A DNA stretch of 64,000 nt, taken from the NCBI RefSeq assembly GCF_021278985.1, contig NZ_CP082833.1:3720001-3784000 (forward strand), given 5' to 3'. The notes beneath the pieces were generated by a model. It saw only the letters and a list, made by a program, of their open reading frames with translations, did no database searches and was not told the origin of the DNA. The DNA is from Citrobacter rodentium NBRC 105723 = DSM 16636 (GTDB lineage: Bacteria; Pseudomonadota; Gammaproteobacteria; Enterobacterales; Enterobacteriaceae). Numbering within the stretch: the first letter of the stretch is position 1; each line of letters begins with the position of its first letter. The translations under genes were made by a program, and so were the position numbers. Positions 19,586-29,395 of the stretch are shown piece by piece.

Positions 19586-20092
19586 TTATTTTTTGGCTTC
19601 TACGCCATCGGCTTCCGAGCGCAGTAAGAATTGTTCTGTGGTCTGCGGTATATGGTTAATTAACCATTCAGCCATCTGTTTCTCTTCATTCAGAATAGAT
19701 TCAATGGCCGGGATCGCTGCGGTATCACCTGCTTTTTGCGCAGCGGCAAGCAGGGAGGTGTAGCAGGCAATTTCAAATTGTTCAAAAACGTAGCTGCTAA
19801 TTGACCCTTTGACGATTTCATCAGAAGGAAACATACCGCCGATAGATTGTCCCAGCGCCGCCATTTTACTCATGGAATCTTTAATCACCGAGCGGGAAAT
19901 ATTATTCTGGTCAAGAATACCTTCCAGAATAGTAATTTGATGTTTGGTTTCACTGATATGTTGTTCAATTCGTGCGCGAAGATCCGGATAATTATCAATT
20001 CGGCTGGCCATTGATTCGAGCATTGATTCGGCTTGTTTTTCCATGGCATGGGCGTCACGAAGCCAGTCGTGATAATGTTCAATAGCATTCAT
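19586..20092 (-). CDS. yciE: YciE, ferritin-like DUF892 protein
   Basis: A 168-residue four-helix-bundle protein of the DUF892 family, paralogous to YciF; function unproven but linked to stationary-phase and osmotic or oxidative stress. Acidic/histidine helices (EHYHDWLRDAHAMEKQAESM and RIEQHISETKHQITILEGIL) could hold a metal site. Start 20092 has AGAGGA upstream. It lies 20 bp before katN and 66 bp after yciF, all on one strand. Confidence 0.93.
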   Translation of the reverse strand: MNAIEHYHDWLRDAHAMEKQAESMLESMASRIDNYPDLRARIEQHISETKHQITILEGILDQNNISRSVIKDSMSKMAALGQSIGGMFPSDEIVKGSISSYVFEQFEIACYTSLLAAAQKAGDTAAIPAIESILNEEKQMAEWLINHIPQTTEQFLLRSEADGVEAKK

Positions 20093-20158
20093 TGGGTATG
20101 TCCTCTGTAAAAATAGATTTCAGGTAACGTAATGTGTAATTTGATAAATAAAGGAGCG

Positions 20159-20659
20159 TCAGGCTTTATTCCCCGCTTTTTTATTTACATTACCCACCGC
20201 TAAATCGGTAAGTTTTAAATCAGTGGCTTTTTCTTCTTCCAGCGTCTGTCCAAGCAATTTAGCTGCTTTGCTATAACCTAACTGCTCTGCCAGGGTGACG
20301 AGCGTGCCATAGCTGGCGATTTCGTAGTGTTCGACCTTCTGCGCCGCTGCAATAAGCGCCGCATCGCGCACTTCATTTTTTTCAGTGCTCTCAATGACTT
20401 CGTTGGCTTCTTCAATCAGCCCTTCCATGGCAACACACTTCATGCGCTTCACTTTAACTCCGGCCTCGGCTTCCACCACCTGGTCGATACGCTCAATTTG
20501 CCCCTGAGTTTCCTCAAGGTGCGCCTGAAACGCCTGGCTTAATTGTTCATTGGATGCGGCTCTGGCTAATTTGGACAGAGCGCGAGTTAATTGTTTTTCT
20601 GCGCTGTAGGTGTCTGAAAGCAGATGGATAAAAAGATCTTCAACAGTTTTAATATTCAT
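20159..20659 (-). CDS. yciF: YciF, ferritin-like DUF892 protein
   Basis: A 166-residue DUF892 protein with a ferritin-like helical fold, sharing the family start pattern (VEDLFIHLLSDTYSAEKQLT). Residues HLEETQGQIERID and EHYEIASYGTL carry the Glu/His of the putative di-metal site. The E. coli structure shows a dimer, with reaction unknown. Start 20659 has AGGAG upstream. A 22-bp perfect palindrome lies just upstream, separating it from yciG. Confidence 0.94.
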   Translation of the reverse strand: MNIKTVEDLFIHLLSDTYSAEKQLTRALSKLARAASNEQLSQAFQAHLEETQGQIERIDQVVEAEAGVKVKRMKCVAMEGLIEEANEVIESTEKNEVRDAALIAAAQKVEHYEIASYGTLVTLAEQLGYSKAAKLLGQTLEEEKATDLKLTDLAVGNVNKKAGNKA

Positions 20660-20681
20660 TGGTATTCTCCTGAGATTAATA

Positions 20682-20703
20682 CTGCGAGTCCCGGGACTCG
20701 CAG
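20682..20703. repeat. 22-bp perfect palindrome between yciG and yciF
   Basis: CTGCGAGTCC pairs exactly with GGACTCGCAG around a central CG, making a GC-rich hairpin in the yciG-yciF intercistronic RNA. There is no T-run, so mRNA processing or stability, or partial attenuation, is more likely than full termination. Confidence 0.7.
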
Positions 20704-20742
20704 CATGCTTCGAGAAATCATGTTTATATGTAGACTGTTAAA

Positions 20743-20925
20743 TCATGATTTATCGGATTTATTTCCGCCGTGGCTGTTTTGGCCACCTTTTTTACCTGCT
20801 TCAGAGGCACGTTGCGGGTCATTTTTAAAATTACCGCCGCTCTGCTGTCCGCCTTTACGGCCTGCTTCTGATGCTTTTTCACGATCTTCGGCGAAATTTC
20901 CTGAACCACCACGATGTTCGGTCAT
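20743..20925 (-). CDS. yciG: YciG, KGG-repeat stress protein
   Basis: A 60-residue, glycine- and lysine-rich hydrophilic protein with two KGG repeats (EKASEAGRKGGQQSGG and QRASEAGKKGGQNSHGG). This is the KGG/stress-induced bacterial motif family; in E. coli it is RpoS-dependent and needed for swarming and acid tolerance phenotypes. AGGAG precedes start 20925. First gene of the yciGFE-katN unit. Confidence 0.93.
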   Translation of the reverse strand: MTEHRGGSGNFAEDREKASEAGRKGGQQSGGNFKNDPQRASEAGKKGGQNSHGGNKSDKS

Positions 20926-21404
20926 GTTATTTCTCCTGCTTCGTTAATAACTGTAAATGTTAATTTGTGAGCGTTATCGCTACCCTTCTAAAATTAGTCG
21001 CTATCGGCAGATAGTCAAATTACTGGGGCGCCAACGTTATTCCGCAAAATAAATTTCTGGCAAACGGAATATATTATTATTTTGCGCGTTTAAAATTAGC
21101 CACTTAACCGCATTTAGTTAACTATGTTATTAATAACATACATTACTATAATGTGAGGTTATGTTAATGATTGTAATTACGTTGACATAAATATACATAA
21201 AGTGACTTTTCTTGACGAAAGGTGGCGGCGGAAAGCCGTTTGTTTGGGATTTATCCTGGCGAATGAGAAAACCTCAAATTAGACGATGATGGAATCGGTC
21301 GTTCACACAGTTTTTTTGACCTTACGCCAGGACCAAAAAACGGCGCAGCAGAGCGGGAACGCCAGGCTAACATTACCTCATTGGTACAGATGGATGAAAA
21401 AGTT
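20926..21404. promoter_or_regulatory. AT-rich intergenic region upstream of yciG with an 18-bp perfect palindrome
   Basis: About 480 bp separate yciG from the small ORF on the other strand. The yciG promoter should be here. TATGTTATTAATAACATA (21123-21140) is a perfect 18-bp palindrome, and a related half-site TTATGTTAAT occurs at 21159-21168. TTGACA at 21182-21187 could be a -35 element, but I find no well-spaced -10. The part after 21200 is more balanced in composition and I see nothing else in it. Confidence 0.5.
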
Positions 21405-21662
21405 ATGAATGAGCGCATTACCCCGCAGCGTATCAGACAAAAACTGGCCTGGCTGGAAGCGCAGCCGCAAACGGCAGATTCGCAGTTCTGGTTGCTACTG
21501 CTGAGAGAGTATCTTTCGCTTACGGATAACCGCGAGGCTATCCGTTTGCCCGCTTGTTCATCCAGCCCGGTCTGTGAAATCGAAGCGGGCTATGCCGCTG
21601 GGGTGAGCTATTGCCGCGAGGCGATTAGACGGGCGGGTTATCCCATTGAAGGTGATGAGTAG
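21405..21662 (+). CDS. Unrecognised small hypothetical protein
   Basis: A frame of 85 codons from ATG 21405 (ATG 21390 or TTG 21381 would give 90 or 93). I do not recognise it. It begins MNERITPQRIRQKLAWLEAQ, with an amphipathic helical pattern, then SQFWLLLLREYLSLTDN, and ends with a segment having three cysteines (CSSSPVC and SYCREAIRRAGYP). A weak GGA ribosome site lies about 10 bases before 21405. Codon use looks like its neighbours. It converges with trpA and shares a hairpin at 21677-21701. It could be a regulator or small adaptor, but this is unknown. Confidence 0.55.
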   Translation: MNERITPQRIRQKLAWLEAQPQTADSQFWLLLLREYLSLTDNREAIRLPACSSSPVCEIEAGYAAGVSYCREAIRRAGYPIEGDE

Positions 21663-21676
21663 CGTTAGTCAGGAGA

Positions 21677-21701
21677 AGACCGCCAGCGTGTCTGGCGGTC
21701 T
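21677..21701. terminator. Hairpin between trpA and the small ORF
   Basis: AGACCGCCAG (21677-21686) pairs perfectly with CTGGCGGTCT (21692-21701) across CGTGT. On the minus strand it is followed by the modest T-rich TCTCC, so it probably marks the end of the trp operon. Confidence 0.75.
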
Positions 21702-21708
21702 GTGGGCG

Positions 21709-22515
21709 CTAACGACGGGTGGCGGCTTTCATACTGCTGACGAAGGCTTTTAATTCGTCCAGCATCTGCTGCGGATTATCGACATTGCGTTCGATGATCT
21801 TCACGATTGCCGAGCCGGAGATAGCGCCCGCCGCACCGGCTTCAATTGCGGCAGATACCTGTTCCGGCGCAGAGATGCCAAAGCCCTGCAGCGAGGGCGC
21901 CGCATGGTACTCCGTCAGCTTTTCGACCAGATGATGCAGCGGCAGCGCCGCGCGGTTCTCCGCACCGGTAACCCCTGCACGCGACAGCAGATAGGTATAA
22001 GCGCGGCCATAAGAGGCAATCTGGCGCAGCAGGTCGTCATCCGCATTCGGCGGACAGATGAAGATAGGGGCGATATTGTGGCGCAGCGCGGCCTGACGGA
22101 AGGGCGCAGACTCCTCAACCGGCACGTCGGCGACGAGGACCGAATCGACGCCGACTTTTGCGCACTGGGCGTAAAAGTCATCGATACCCTTACTGAACAC
22201 CAGATTGGCGTACATCAGCAGGCCAATGGGAATGGTCGGGTGTTTCGCGCGAATGGCCGCCAGCATTTCAAAGCAGCGCGTGGGCGTCACGCCAGCGGCA
22301 AAGGCGCGCAGGGTGGCGCTCTGGATGGTCGGGCCGTCAGCAAGCGGATCGGAGAAGGGGATCCCCAGCTCCAGCGCGTCGGCGCCCGCTTCAATCAGGG
22401 CATCGATAATTTTCAGCGACTGCTCAACGCCAGGATCGCCGAGCGTGACGAAAGGGACAAAGGCGCCTTCCTTGCGATCGTTGAGTTGTGCAAACAGCGT
22501 TTCGTAGCGTTCCAT
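21709..22515 (-). CDS. trpA: TrpA, tryptophan synthase alpha subunit
   Basis: A 268-residue TIM-barrel subunit cleaving indole-3-glycerol phosphate to indole plus glyceraldehyde 3-phosphate; indole is channelled to TrpB. The catalytic residues are present: E49 in [10 protein letters not shown] and D60 in [28 protein letters not shown] forms part of the phosphate site. Its ATG overlaps the trpB stop (TGATG), giving translational coupling that supports equimolar subunits. Confidence 0.98.
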   Translation of the reverse strand: MERYETLFAQLNDRKEGAFVPFVTLGDPGVEQSLKIIDALIEAGADALELGIPFSDPLADGPTIQSATLRAFAAGVTPTRCFEMLAAIRAKHPTIPIGLLMYANLVFSKGIDDFYAQCAKVGVDSVLVADVPVEESAPFRQAALRHNIAPIFICPPNADDDLLRQIASYGRAYTYLLSRAGVTGAENRAALPLHHLVEKLTEYHAAPSLQGFGISAPEQVSAAIEAGAAGAISGSAIVKIIERNVDNPQQMLDELKAFVSSMKAATRR

Positions 22516-23708
22516 CAGATTTCCCCTCGCGCTTTCAGAATATCGTGTACCGTAAAGATGTCTTTATCGCCGCGACCGGAAAGATTGACCACCAATAGCT
22601 GCTCTTTTTCCGGGTTCTCACGCATCATTTTCAGCGCGTGGGCCAGCGCATGCGCTGATTCCAGCGCCGGAATGATCCCTTCATTGCGGCAAAGCGTCTT
22701 GAACGCCTCCAGCGCTTCATCGTCGGTAATCGACACGTAATCGGCGCGGCCAGTGCTGTTCAGCCAGGCGTGCTGCGGGCCGACAGACGGGAAATCGAGC
22801 CCTGCGGAGATCGAATAAGATTCTTCAATCTGCCCCTCTTCGGTCTGCATCATCGGCGCTTTCATGCCGAAGTAAATTCCGACGCGGCCATGCTTCAACG
22901 GCGCGCCGTGTTCGCCGGTTTCAATCCCGTGACCGCCGGGCTCAACGCCGATCAATCCGACGCTGGTTTCGTCGATGAAGTCGGCAAACATGCCGATAGC
23001 GTTGGAGCCGCCGCCGACGCAGGCGATCACCGCATCCGGCAGGCGACCTTCTTTTTCAAGGATTTGCGCTTTGGTCTCTTCGCCAATCATCCGCTGGAAT
23101 TCGCGCACAATCGTCGGGAAGGGGTGCGGCCCCGCGGCGGTGCCAAGCATGTAGTGCGCGTTTTCATAGCTGCCCGACCAGTCGCGCAGCGCCTCGTTAC
23201 AGGCATCTTTCAGCGTCGCCGAGCCGCTGTGCACCGGAATGACCTCGGCGCCCATCAGCCGCATACGAAACACGTTCGGCGATTGGCGTTCGACGTCCTT
23301 CGCCCCCATATAGATACGGCATTTCAGGCCGAGCAGGGCGCTGGCCAGCGCCGAGGCGACCCCGTGCTGGCCGGCGCCGGTTTCAGCGATAATCTCGGTT
23401 TTGCCCATTCGTTTCGCCAGCAGCGCCTGACCTAACACCTGGTTGGTTTTATGCGCGCCGCCGTGCAGCAAATCTTCACGCTTCAGATACAGCGTGGTGC
23501 GGGTGCCGGCGGTGATGTTCTGACATTTAGTCAGGGCGGTAGGGCGACCGGCGTAGTTTTTCAGCAGGTCGCTGAACTGCGCCTGAAACTGCGGATCTTT
23601 CTGCGCGCTGACAAACGCTTCTTCCAGCTGGCGCAGCGCGGGCATCAGGATCTGCGGCACGTACATGCCGCCAAATTCACCAAAATAGGGATTGAGTAAT
23701 GTTGTCAT
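22515..23708 (-). CDS. trpB: TrpB, tryptophan synthase beta subunit
   Basis: PLP enzyme that joins indole and serine to give tryptophan; 397 residues. The PLP lysine is K87 in HGGAHKTNQ, and the glycine-rich phosphate loop [12 protein letters not shown] is present. Start [14 protein letters not shown] follows AAGGAC (23712-23717); an upstream in-frame start in the trpC-trpB junction would add 19 unrelated residues and is rejected. It overlaps trpA by one base. Confidence 0.98.
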   Translation of the reverse strand: MTTLLNPYFGEFGGMYVPQILMPALRQLEEAFVSAQKDPQFQAQFSDLLKNYAGRPTALTKCQNITAGTRTTLYLKREDLLHGGAHKTNQVLGQALLAKRMGKTEIIAETGAGQHGVASALASALLGLKCRIYMGAKDVERQSPNVFRMRLMGAEVIPVHSGSATLKDACNEALRDWSGSYENAHYMLGTAAGPHPFPTIVREFQRMIGEETKAQILEKEGRLPDAVIACVGGGSNAIGMFADFIDETSVGLIGVEPGGHGIETGEHGAPLKHGRVGIYFGMKAPMMQTEEGQIEESYSISAGLDFPSVGPQHAWLNSTGRADYVSITDDEALEAFKTLCRNEGIIPALESAHALAHALKMMRENPEKEQLLVVNLSGRGDKDIFTVHDILKARGEI

Positions 23709-23718
23709 GTCCTTTTCC

Positions 23719-25080
23719 TTAATATGCGCGCAGGGTCTGAAATACCGATGCCAGAAGGCGTGCATCTTTGATGCCCGGCTGCGACTCTACACCTGAGTTG
23801 AAATCAAGACCGGCGCAGCCGGTTTTCGCGGCCTCAACGCAGTTATCTGCGCCAAGGCCGCCTGCCAGCAGGACGTTATCGAGCGCCTGTCCCTGTAGCA
23901 GTGACCAGTCGAAACGCTGGCCGCTGCCGCCCTGGCCGTTGTCGAGCACGTATTTATCCACGAACTGGTAATCACGGGCTGGCAGCGTATCGCCAACGCT
24001 CAGCGCCTTCCAGATCTGCACCTGTTCAGGCAGCGCGGCGCGAAGCGCATCCACATAGCCCTGATCTTCATTACCATGCAGTTGAACGGCGTTCAGCCCC
24101 AGCCGGGTGACTTTGTCGCAAATGTCTGCGATATCGCTGTTGCGGAACACGCCGACATACTGCAAGGGTGCCGCCGCTTTTACCCGCAGCGCCTGCTCAT
24201 CGCTGACGAAGCGGGGCGAACCGGGGACAAAAATCAGCCCACCGTAGATGGCGCCGGACTCACTGGCCGCCTGCGCATCTTCCGGGCGCGTCAGGCCGCA
24301 GACCTTGTTTTCGCCCAGCAGTACGCGACGCACGGCGGCGTTAAGATCGTCGTAGGCCATCAGCGCCGAGCCAATCAGGAAGCCGTTGGCGAAGTGGCTC
24401 AGTTCACGCACCTGGCCGTAGGTGTTGATTCCGGATTCGCTGATGACCGTCACGCCCGGGCCGAGTTTCGGCGCAAGCTGGCGGGTGCGGTTTAAGTCGA
24501 TGGAGAGATCGCGCAGGTCGCGGTTATTAATGCCGACAACTTTCGCCTCAAGCGCAATGGCGCGCGCGAGTTCTTCTTCATTGCTCACCTCCGTCAGCAC
24601 GCCCATCCCCAGGCTGTGAGCGACGGCGGCAAGCTGACGATACTGCTCATCATCCAGCACCGACAGCATCAGCAGGCAGGCGTCCGCCTGATAGTAGCGC
24701 GCAAGATAGATCTGATAAGGATCGATAATAAAGTCCTTACACAGAATCGGCTGCGGCGCGATCTGGCTGACAATCGGCAGGAAATCAAAGCTGCCCTGAA
24801 AATATTTCTCGTCGGTGAGAACGGAAATGGCCGAGGCGTAGTGTTTATAAATGCTGGCGATTCGCGCCGGATCGAAGTCATCGCGAATGACGCCTTTCGA
24901 CGGCGACGCTTTTTTGCACTCCAGAATAAAGGCCGTGCGCGCGCCCTGTAGCGCGTCGTAAAAATGACGCGAGCTGGGCTGAACATCATTCTGAAAACTG
25001 GCCAGCGGTTGCTGCTGTTTGCGGGCTTCCACCCAAATCGCCTTGTCTGCGACGATTTTCGCTAAAACGGTTTGCATCAT
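23719..25080 (-). CDS. trpC: TrpC(F), indole-3-glycerol phosphate synthase / phosphoribosylanthranilate isomerase
   Basis: A 453-residue fusion, as usual in enterics, of two TIM barrels. Residues 1 to about 255 are the synthase ([37 protein letters not shown]). From about 256 the isomerase follows ([32 protein letters not shown]). It catalyses two consecutive steps in tryptophan synthesis. The isomerase half differs more from K-12 than the synthase half. It abuts trpD without a gap. Confidence 0.98.
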   Translation of the reverse strand: MMQTVLAKIVADKAIWVEARKQQQPLASFQNDVQPSSRHFYDALQGARTAFILECKKASPSKGVIRDDFDPARIASIYKHYASAISVLTDEKYFQGSFDFLPIVSQIAPQPILCKDFIIDPYQIYLARYYQADACLLMLSVLDDEQYRQLAAVAHSLGMGVLTEVSNEEELARAIALEAKVVGINNRDLRDLSIDLNRTRQLAPKLGPGVTVISESGINTYGQVRELSHFANGFLIGSALMAYDDLNAAVRRVLLGENKVCGLTRPEDAQAASESGAIYGGLIFVPGSPRFVSDEQALRVKAAAPLQYVGVFRNSDIADICDKVTRLGLNAVQLHGNEDQGYVDALRAALPEQVQIWKALSVGDTLPARDYQFVDKYVLDNGQGGSGQRFDWSLLQGQALDNVLLAGGLGADNCVEAAKTGCAGLDFNSGVESQPGIKDARLLASVFQTLRAY

Positions 25081-26676
25081 TTACCCTCTTGCCGCCAGAG
25101 CGGTGACTCGGTCATAAGCGGAACCACTGCGCAGTACCTCAAGTACGGTTTGCGCATTAGCCCTGAGATCTTCTTTACCATGCAGTCGCATCAGCATTGC
25201 GACGTTCGCGGCAACGGCAGCCTCATGGGCGGCTTCGCCTTTACCTTGTAGCAAGCGCGTCAGAATGTCACGGTTTTCTTCCGGCGTGCCGCCTGCCAGC
25301 TGTTCCTGATGATAAGGCGTCAGGCCGAAGTCCTCTGCGCTGAGCTGATAGCTCTTAATTTCGCCGTCGTGCAGTTCCGCCACCACGGTCGGCGCATGCA
25401 GGGAAACTTCATCCATACCGCCGCTGTGTACGACCGCCGCGCGCTGGTAGCCCAGCACGCGCAGCGTTTCGGCAATCGGCAGCACCAGCTCCGGGCTGTA
25501 AACGCCAATCAGCGCCAGCGGCGGATGCGCCGGGTTAATCAGCGGGCCGAGCACGTTAAACAGGGTGCGGGTTTTCAACTGCTGGCGAACCGGCATCGCA
25601 TGGCGGAACCCGGTGTGGTATTTCGGCGCAAACAGGAAGCACACGCCCAGTTCGTCCAGCGCCTGACGCGATTTTTCGGCATTCATATCCAGGTTGATGC
25701 CGAAGGCGGCCAGCAGATCCGACGAGCCGGATTTGCTGGAGACGCTGCGGTTGCCGTGTTTCGCCACTTTCAGGCCGCACGCCGCGGCGACAAAGGCGCT
25801 GGCGGTGGAAATATTAATGCTGTTGCTGCCGTCGCCGCCGGTGCCGACGATATCGGCGAACGCGTAATCAGGTCGCGGAAACGGCGCGGCATTCTCCAGC
25901 AGGGCGGTGGCCGCGCCGGCAATCTCCAGCGGATGCTCGCCGCGAATCTTCATGCTGACCAGCGCCGCCGCCAGCTGCTCCGGCTTCAGCTCACCGCGCA
26001 CCACCGCCGAAAACAGCTGGTGGCTTTCCTGCTGAGTCAGGGTCTGCGCCTGGTATAATTTTTCCAGAATCGGCTGCAGGATGTTGGTCGGCTCCAGCTT
26101 CTGCTGCGCCCAGGCCAGGGTCTGCTCAAGCAACCGCGCGCCCTGGGTGGTCAGAATCGATTCCGGGTGGAACTGAAAGCCACAGACGCGATCGGCATCG
26201 TGACGAACCGCCATCACCATACCGTCAAAATGGGCGTTGATGGTCAGTCCGGCCGGAATGTTGCTGCCTACCAGCGAGTGATAGCGCGCCACCGGTAACG
26301 GATTCGCCAGACCGGCAAACATCGCCTGGCCGTCATGCTCAATGCTCGACGCTTTACCGTGAAGAATTTCACCGGCCTGGCCCACATAGCCGCCGTAGGC
26401 TTCCACGATGGCCTGATGGCCGAGGCAAATCCCGATAATCGGCAGTTTGCCGCGCAGCCGCGTCAGCAGCTCCGGCATACAGCCCGCTTCGCTCGGCGCG
26501 CCGGGGCCCGGGGAGAGCATCAGTACCGGATTTTTCATGGTGGCGAGACGGTCGATCAGCGTCTGAGCCGGAATATGGTTACGGTAAATCACCACGTTAT
26601 GGCCATTGGTACGCAGCTGATCCGCCAGGTTATAAGTAAATGAGTCGATGTTATCGAGCAGCAGAATATCAGCCAT
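25081..26676 (-). CDS. trpD: TrpGD, anthranilate synthase glutaminase / anthranilate phosphoribosyltransferase
   Basis: A 531-residue fusion. Residues 1 to about 195 form a class I glutamine amidotransferase supplying ammonia to TrpE; the nucleophile is C84 in GICLGHQ, with FQFHPES giving the His-Glu pair. The rest is the phosphoribosyltransferase adding a ribosyl group to anthranilate, with the PRPP motif [14 protein letters not shown]. The start overlaps the trpE stop (TGATG), which couples synthesis of the two interacting subunits. Confidence 0.98.
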   Translation of the reverse strand: MADILLLDNIDSFTYNLADQLRTNGHNVVIYRNHIPAQTLIDRLATMKNPVLMLSPGPGAPSEAGCMPELLTRLRGKLPIIGICLGHQAIVEAYGGYVGQAGEILHGKASSIEHDGQAMFAGLANPLPVARYHSLVGSNIPAGLTINAHFDGMVMAVRHDADRVCGFQFHPESILTTQGARLLEQTLAWAQQKLEPTNILQPILEKLYQAQTLTQQESHQLFSAVVRGELKPEQLAAALVSMKIRGEHPLEIAGAATALLENAAPFPRPDYAFADIVGTGGDGSNSINISTASAFVAAACGLKVAKHGNRSVSSKSGSSDLLAAFGINLDMNAEKSRQALDELGVCFLFAPKYHTGFRHAMPVRQQLKTRTLFNVLGPLINPAHPPLALIGVYSPELVLPIAETLRVLGYQRAAVVHSGGMDEVSLHAPTVVAELHDGEIKSYQLSAEDFGLTPYHQEQLAGGTPEENRDILTRLLQGKGEAAHEAAVAANVAMLMRLHGKEDLRANAQTVLEVLRSGSAYDRVTALAARG

Positions 26677-28238
26677 CAGAACGTCTCCTGTGCGTGGTGT
26701 GCGGTGGCGATCGCACGCAGCACCGCGCGCGCTTTATTACGGGTTTCGTCAGCTTCGGACTGGGGAACGGAGTCCAGCACAATACCGGCTCCCGCCTGCA
26801 CGGTGGCGATGCCGTCTTCCACCAGCGCCGAGCGAATCACAATGCAGGTATCCAGATCGCCGTGGGCGGTAAAGTAGCCCACCGCACCGCCGTAGCTGCC
26901 GCGACGTCGTCCTTCCGCTTCGGCTATCAGCTGCATGGCCCGGACTTTTGGCGCGCCGCTCAGGGTGCCCATGTTCATGCAGGCGCGGTAAGCGTGCAGC
27001 GCGTCGAGATCGTGACGTAATTCGCCGACCACACGGGAAACCAGGTGCATCACCCATGAATAGCGATCGACTTTAGTAAGGTCGGCCACGTAGCGACTGC
27101 CGGGCGTACAGATGCGGGCAAGATCGTTACGCGCCAGGTCGACCAGCATCAGGTGTTCGGAAAGCTCTTTATGATCGGTGCGCATTTCAAGCTCAATACG
27201 GCTGTCGAGATCGCGATCCAGCGTGCCGTCGGCGCGGCGTCCGCGCGGTCGGGTTCCGGCGATGGGGTAGATTTCAATCTGGCGGCTGGCGGCGTCATAC
27301 TTCAGGGAGCTTTCCGGCGAGGCGCCGAACAGGGTGAAGTCGTTATCCTGCATAAAGAACATGTACGGGCTGGGATTGCTTTTCTTCAGCACGTAATAAG
27401 CGGCGAGCGGCGACGGGCAGGGCAGCGAGAAGCGGCGGGAGGGGACAACCTGAAAAATTTCCCCGGCGCGAATCGCCTTCTGCATTTTACGCACCACCGC
27501 GCCAAATTCGTCATCGCTCTGGTTGCATTCGCAGCGCATCTCCGGCACCGACACCACCGGCAGCGGCGGCGCAGGCTGGTCCAGTTGCTGGCTGAGGTAC
27601 GCCAGCCGCGCGGTGAGGCGCGCCTTCTCCGTCTCTTCACGGGTAAACAGGCTGGCCTGAATGCGGGTACTTTTCGCCTGATGGTCGATCACCATCAGGG
27701 TTTCTGCCAGGTAGAAGCAGTAGTCCGGGCAGCGGTTGCCCGCATCAAGCTGCGGCAAATCTTCAAAACCGGCCACCAGATCGTAAGCAAAAAGGCCGCC
27801 GAAAAACATCGCTTCGCGCTCATGCGCCGGTACGACGACCAGCTGCTGCAAAATGCGGAAGGCGTCGAACACCGAAAGCGAGCACAGGCGCGCGTCTTCA
27901 TCTAACAGCGCGCTGACCGCCGGAAAACGCAGTACGCGTCCGTCCGGCAGCCGTTCATTCTCCACGCCCGCAGGCAGCGCCGCATCCATAAGCGTCAGCA
28001 GCGCGGCGCCGTTGGCGGACAGCGCCGTCAGGGTGACCGTGTCGCCCAGCGCGGTAATCCGCAGCGCGCTGTCGACCAGCAGCAGGCTTTTCAGATCGTC
28101 TTTGCTGTCTATATCAGCCGATTCCAGCAGTAGCGTCGCCGGGCGATCGCCGCAAACCTGATGAAACAATGCCGTCGGGTTCTCACGGTAGGCGGCATCG
28201 CAGCTAATCAGTTCGAGTGTCGGTTTTGATGTCTGCAT
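26676..28238 (-). CDS. trpE: TrpE, anthranilate synthase component I
   Basis: A 520-residue chorismate-utilising enzyme making anthranilate. The tryptophan feedback site LLES is at residues 37-40. The C-terminal catalytic region shows [30 protein letters not shown] and [13 protein letters not shown]. It is the first structural gene after the trpL attenuator, and forms a complex with TrpGD. Confidence 0.98.
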   Translation of the reverse strand: MQTSKPTLELISCDAAYRENPTALFHQVCGDRPATLLLESADIDSKDDLKSLLLVDSALRITALGDTVTLTALSANGAALLTLMDAALPAGVENERLPDGRVLRFPAVSALLDEDARLCSLSVFDAFRILQQLVVVPAHEREAMFFGGLFAYDLVAGFEDLPQLDAGNRCPDYCFYLAETLMVIDHQAKSTRIQASLFTREETEKARLTARLAYLSQQLDQPAPPLPVVSVPEMRCECNQSDDEFGAVVRKMQKAIRAGEIFQVVPSRRFSLPCPSPLAAYYVLKKSNPSPYMFFMQDNDFTLFGASPESSLKYDAASRQIEIYPIAGTRPRGRRADGTLDRDLDSRIELEMRTDHKELSEHLMLVDLARNDLARICTPGSRYVADLTKVDRYSWVMHLVSRVVGELRHDLDALHAYRACMNMGTLSGAPKVRAMQLIAEAEGRRRGSYGGAVGYFTAHGDLDTCIVIRSALVEDGIATVQAGAGIVLDSVPQSEADETRNKARAVLRAIATAHHAQETF

Positions 28239-28260
28239 TGTTGTTCTCGTTAATTTTGCT

Positions 28261-28287
28261 CAAAAAAAAGCCCGCTTGCAGGCGGGC
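28261..28287 (-). terminator. trp attenuator terminator
   Basis: GCCCGC (28270-28275) pairs with GCGGGC (28282-28287) and is followed on the minus strand by eight T (complement of 28262-28269). It is the 3:4 terminator hairpin of the trp leader, between trpL and trpE. Confidence 0.92.
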
Positions 28288-28331
28288 CGGGTATCCAGGT
28301 GCGGTAAGCATGCACAATACACTGCCCGAGA

Positions 28332-28376
28332 TCAGGAAGTGCGCCACCAACCGTGCAGAACGAATGTTGCTTTCAT
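28332..28376 (-). CDS. trpL: TrpL, trp operon leader peptide
   Basis: A 14-residue leader peptide MKATFVLHGWWRTS with the tandem Trp codons that sense tryptophanyl-tRNA supply by ribosome stalling. It differs from the K-12 peptide [14 protein letters not shown] at two residues. Upstream are the trp promoter and operator, and downstream the antiterminator/terminator region. Confidence 0.95.
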   Translation of the reverse strand: MKATFVLHGWWRTS

Positions 28377-28404
28377 TTTGATACCCTTTTTGCTTGTGAA
28401 CTTT

Positions 28405-28439
28405 CGTACTAGTTAACTAGTTCGATGGGTTATTGTCAA
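28405..28439 (-). promoter_or_regulatory. trp promoter and TrpR operator
   Basis: On the minus strand TTGACA (complement of 28434-28439) is followed after 17 bases by TTAACT (complement of 28411-28416). Overlapping the -10 is the TrpR palindrome CTAGTTAACTAG within 28405-28424. The layout is the same as the classic E. coli trp promoter. Confidence 0.95.
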
Positions 28440-28513
28440 CACCTGATTTCAGTAAATTTGCCGGAACCGTTATGATGCGCAGGCAAGTCCATTTTTTGAC
28501 ACGGGAGCTCGCC

Positions 28514-29395
28514 TTGAGCGACACGAATTACGCAGTGATTTATGACCTGCACAGCCACACAACCGCCTCTGACGGAACGCTGACGCCAGAAGCGCTGGTT
28601 CACCGGGCTGCTGAGATGCGCGTCGGCACGCTGGCGATCACCGACCATGACACCACGGCCGCGATCCCGGCGGCAAGCGAAGAAATTTCACGTTCCGCTC
28701 TGCCGCTGACCCTGATCCCTGGCGTGGAGATCTCTACGGTCTGGGAGAATCATGAGATCCATATTGTGGGTCTGAACATCGATATCGCGCATCCGGCGCT
28801 GCGCGCCTTTCTGGCGCAGCAGAGCGAACGCCGTCAGCATCGGGCGAAGCTTATCGCTGAACGGCTGGAAAAAGCGCATATTCCGGGCGCGTGGGAAGGG
28901 GCGCTGCGTCTTGCCGACGGCGGCGCGGTGACCCGTGGCCATTTCGCCCGCTACCTGGTGGAGTGCGGCAAAGCAGCAACGATGGCTGATATATTTAAAA
29001 AGTATCTTGCGCGCGGGAAAACCGGTTACGTTCCGCCGCAGTGGTGTACAATAGAACAAGCTATTGATGTCATTCATCATTCCGGCGGTAAGGCGGTGCT
29101 TGCCCATCCGGGACGGTATAACCTTAGCGCTAAGTGGCTGAAAAGACTGGTGGCGCATTTTGCCGAACTTCACGGCGACGCGATGGAAGTCGCGCAGTGC
29201 CAGCAATCCCCCAATGAGCGAACGCAGCTGGCGGCGCTTGCCCGCCAGCATCAGCTATGGGCATCGCAGGGATCTGATTTTCATCAGCCATGCCCATGGA
29301 TAGAGCTGGGACGTAAGCTCTGGCTACCGGCAGGCGTCGAAGGCGTCTGGCAGCTCTGGGAACAGCCGCAGAACACCACAGTGAGGGAAGTATGA
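28514..29395 (+). CDS. rnm: Rnm (YciV/TrpH), PHP-domain 5'-3' exoribonuclease (RNase AM)
   Basis: A 293-residue PHP-superfamily metal-dependent phosphoesterase. In E. coli it trims rRNA 5' ends and hydrolyses 3',5'-bisphosphates. Metal-binding motifs: DLHSHTTASDGT near the N-terminus, ITDHDTT, GVEIST, LAHPGRY and the C-terminal GSDFHQP. The start is TTG 28514, chosen because GGGAG lies eight bases upstream and the length equals E. coli; an ATG-type extension upstream would overlap the trp promoter. It overlaps yciO by four bases. Confidence 0.93.
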   Translation: MSDTNYAVIYDLHSHTTASDGTLTPEALVHRAAEMRVGTLAITDHDTTAAIPAASEEISRSALPLTLIPGVEISTVWENHEIHIVGLNIDIAHPALRAFLAQQSERRQHRAKLIAERLEKAHIPGAWEGALRLADGGAVTRGHFARYLVECGKAATMADIFKKYLARGKTGYVPPQWCTIEQAIDVIHHSGGKAVLAHPGRYNLSAKWLKRLVAHFAELHGDAMEVAQCQQSPNERTQLAALARQHQLWASQGSDFHQPCPWIELGRKLWLPAGVEGVWQLWEQPQNTTVREV

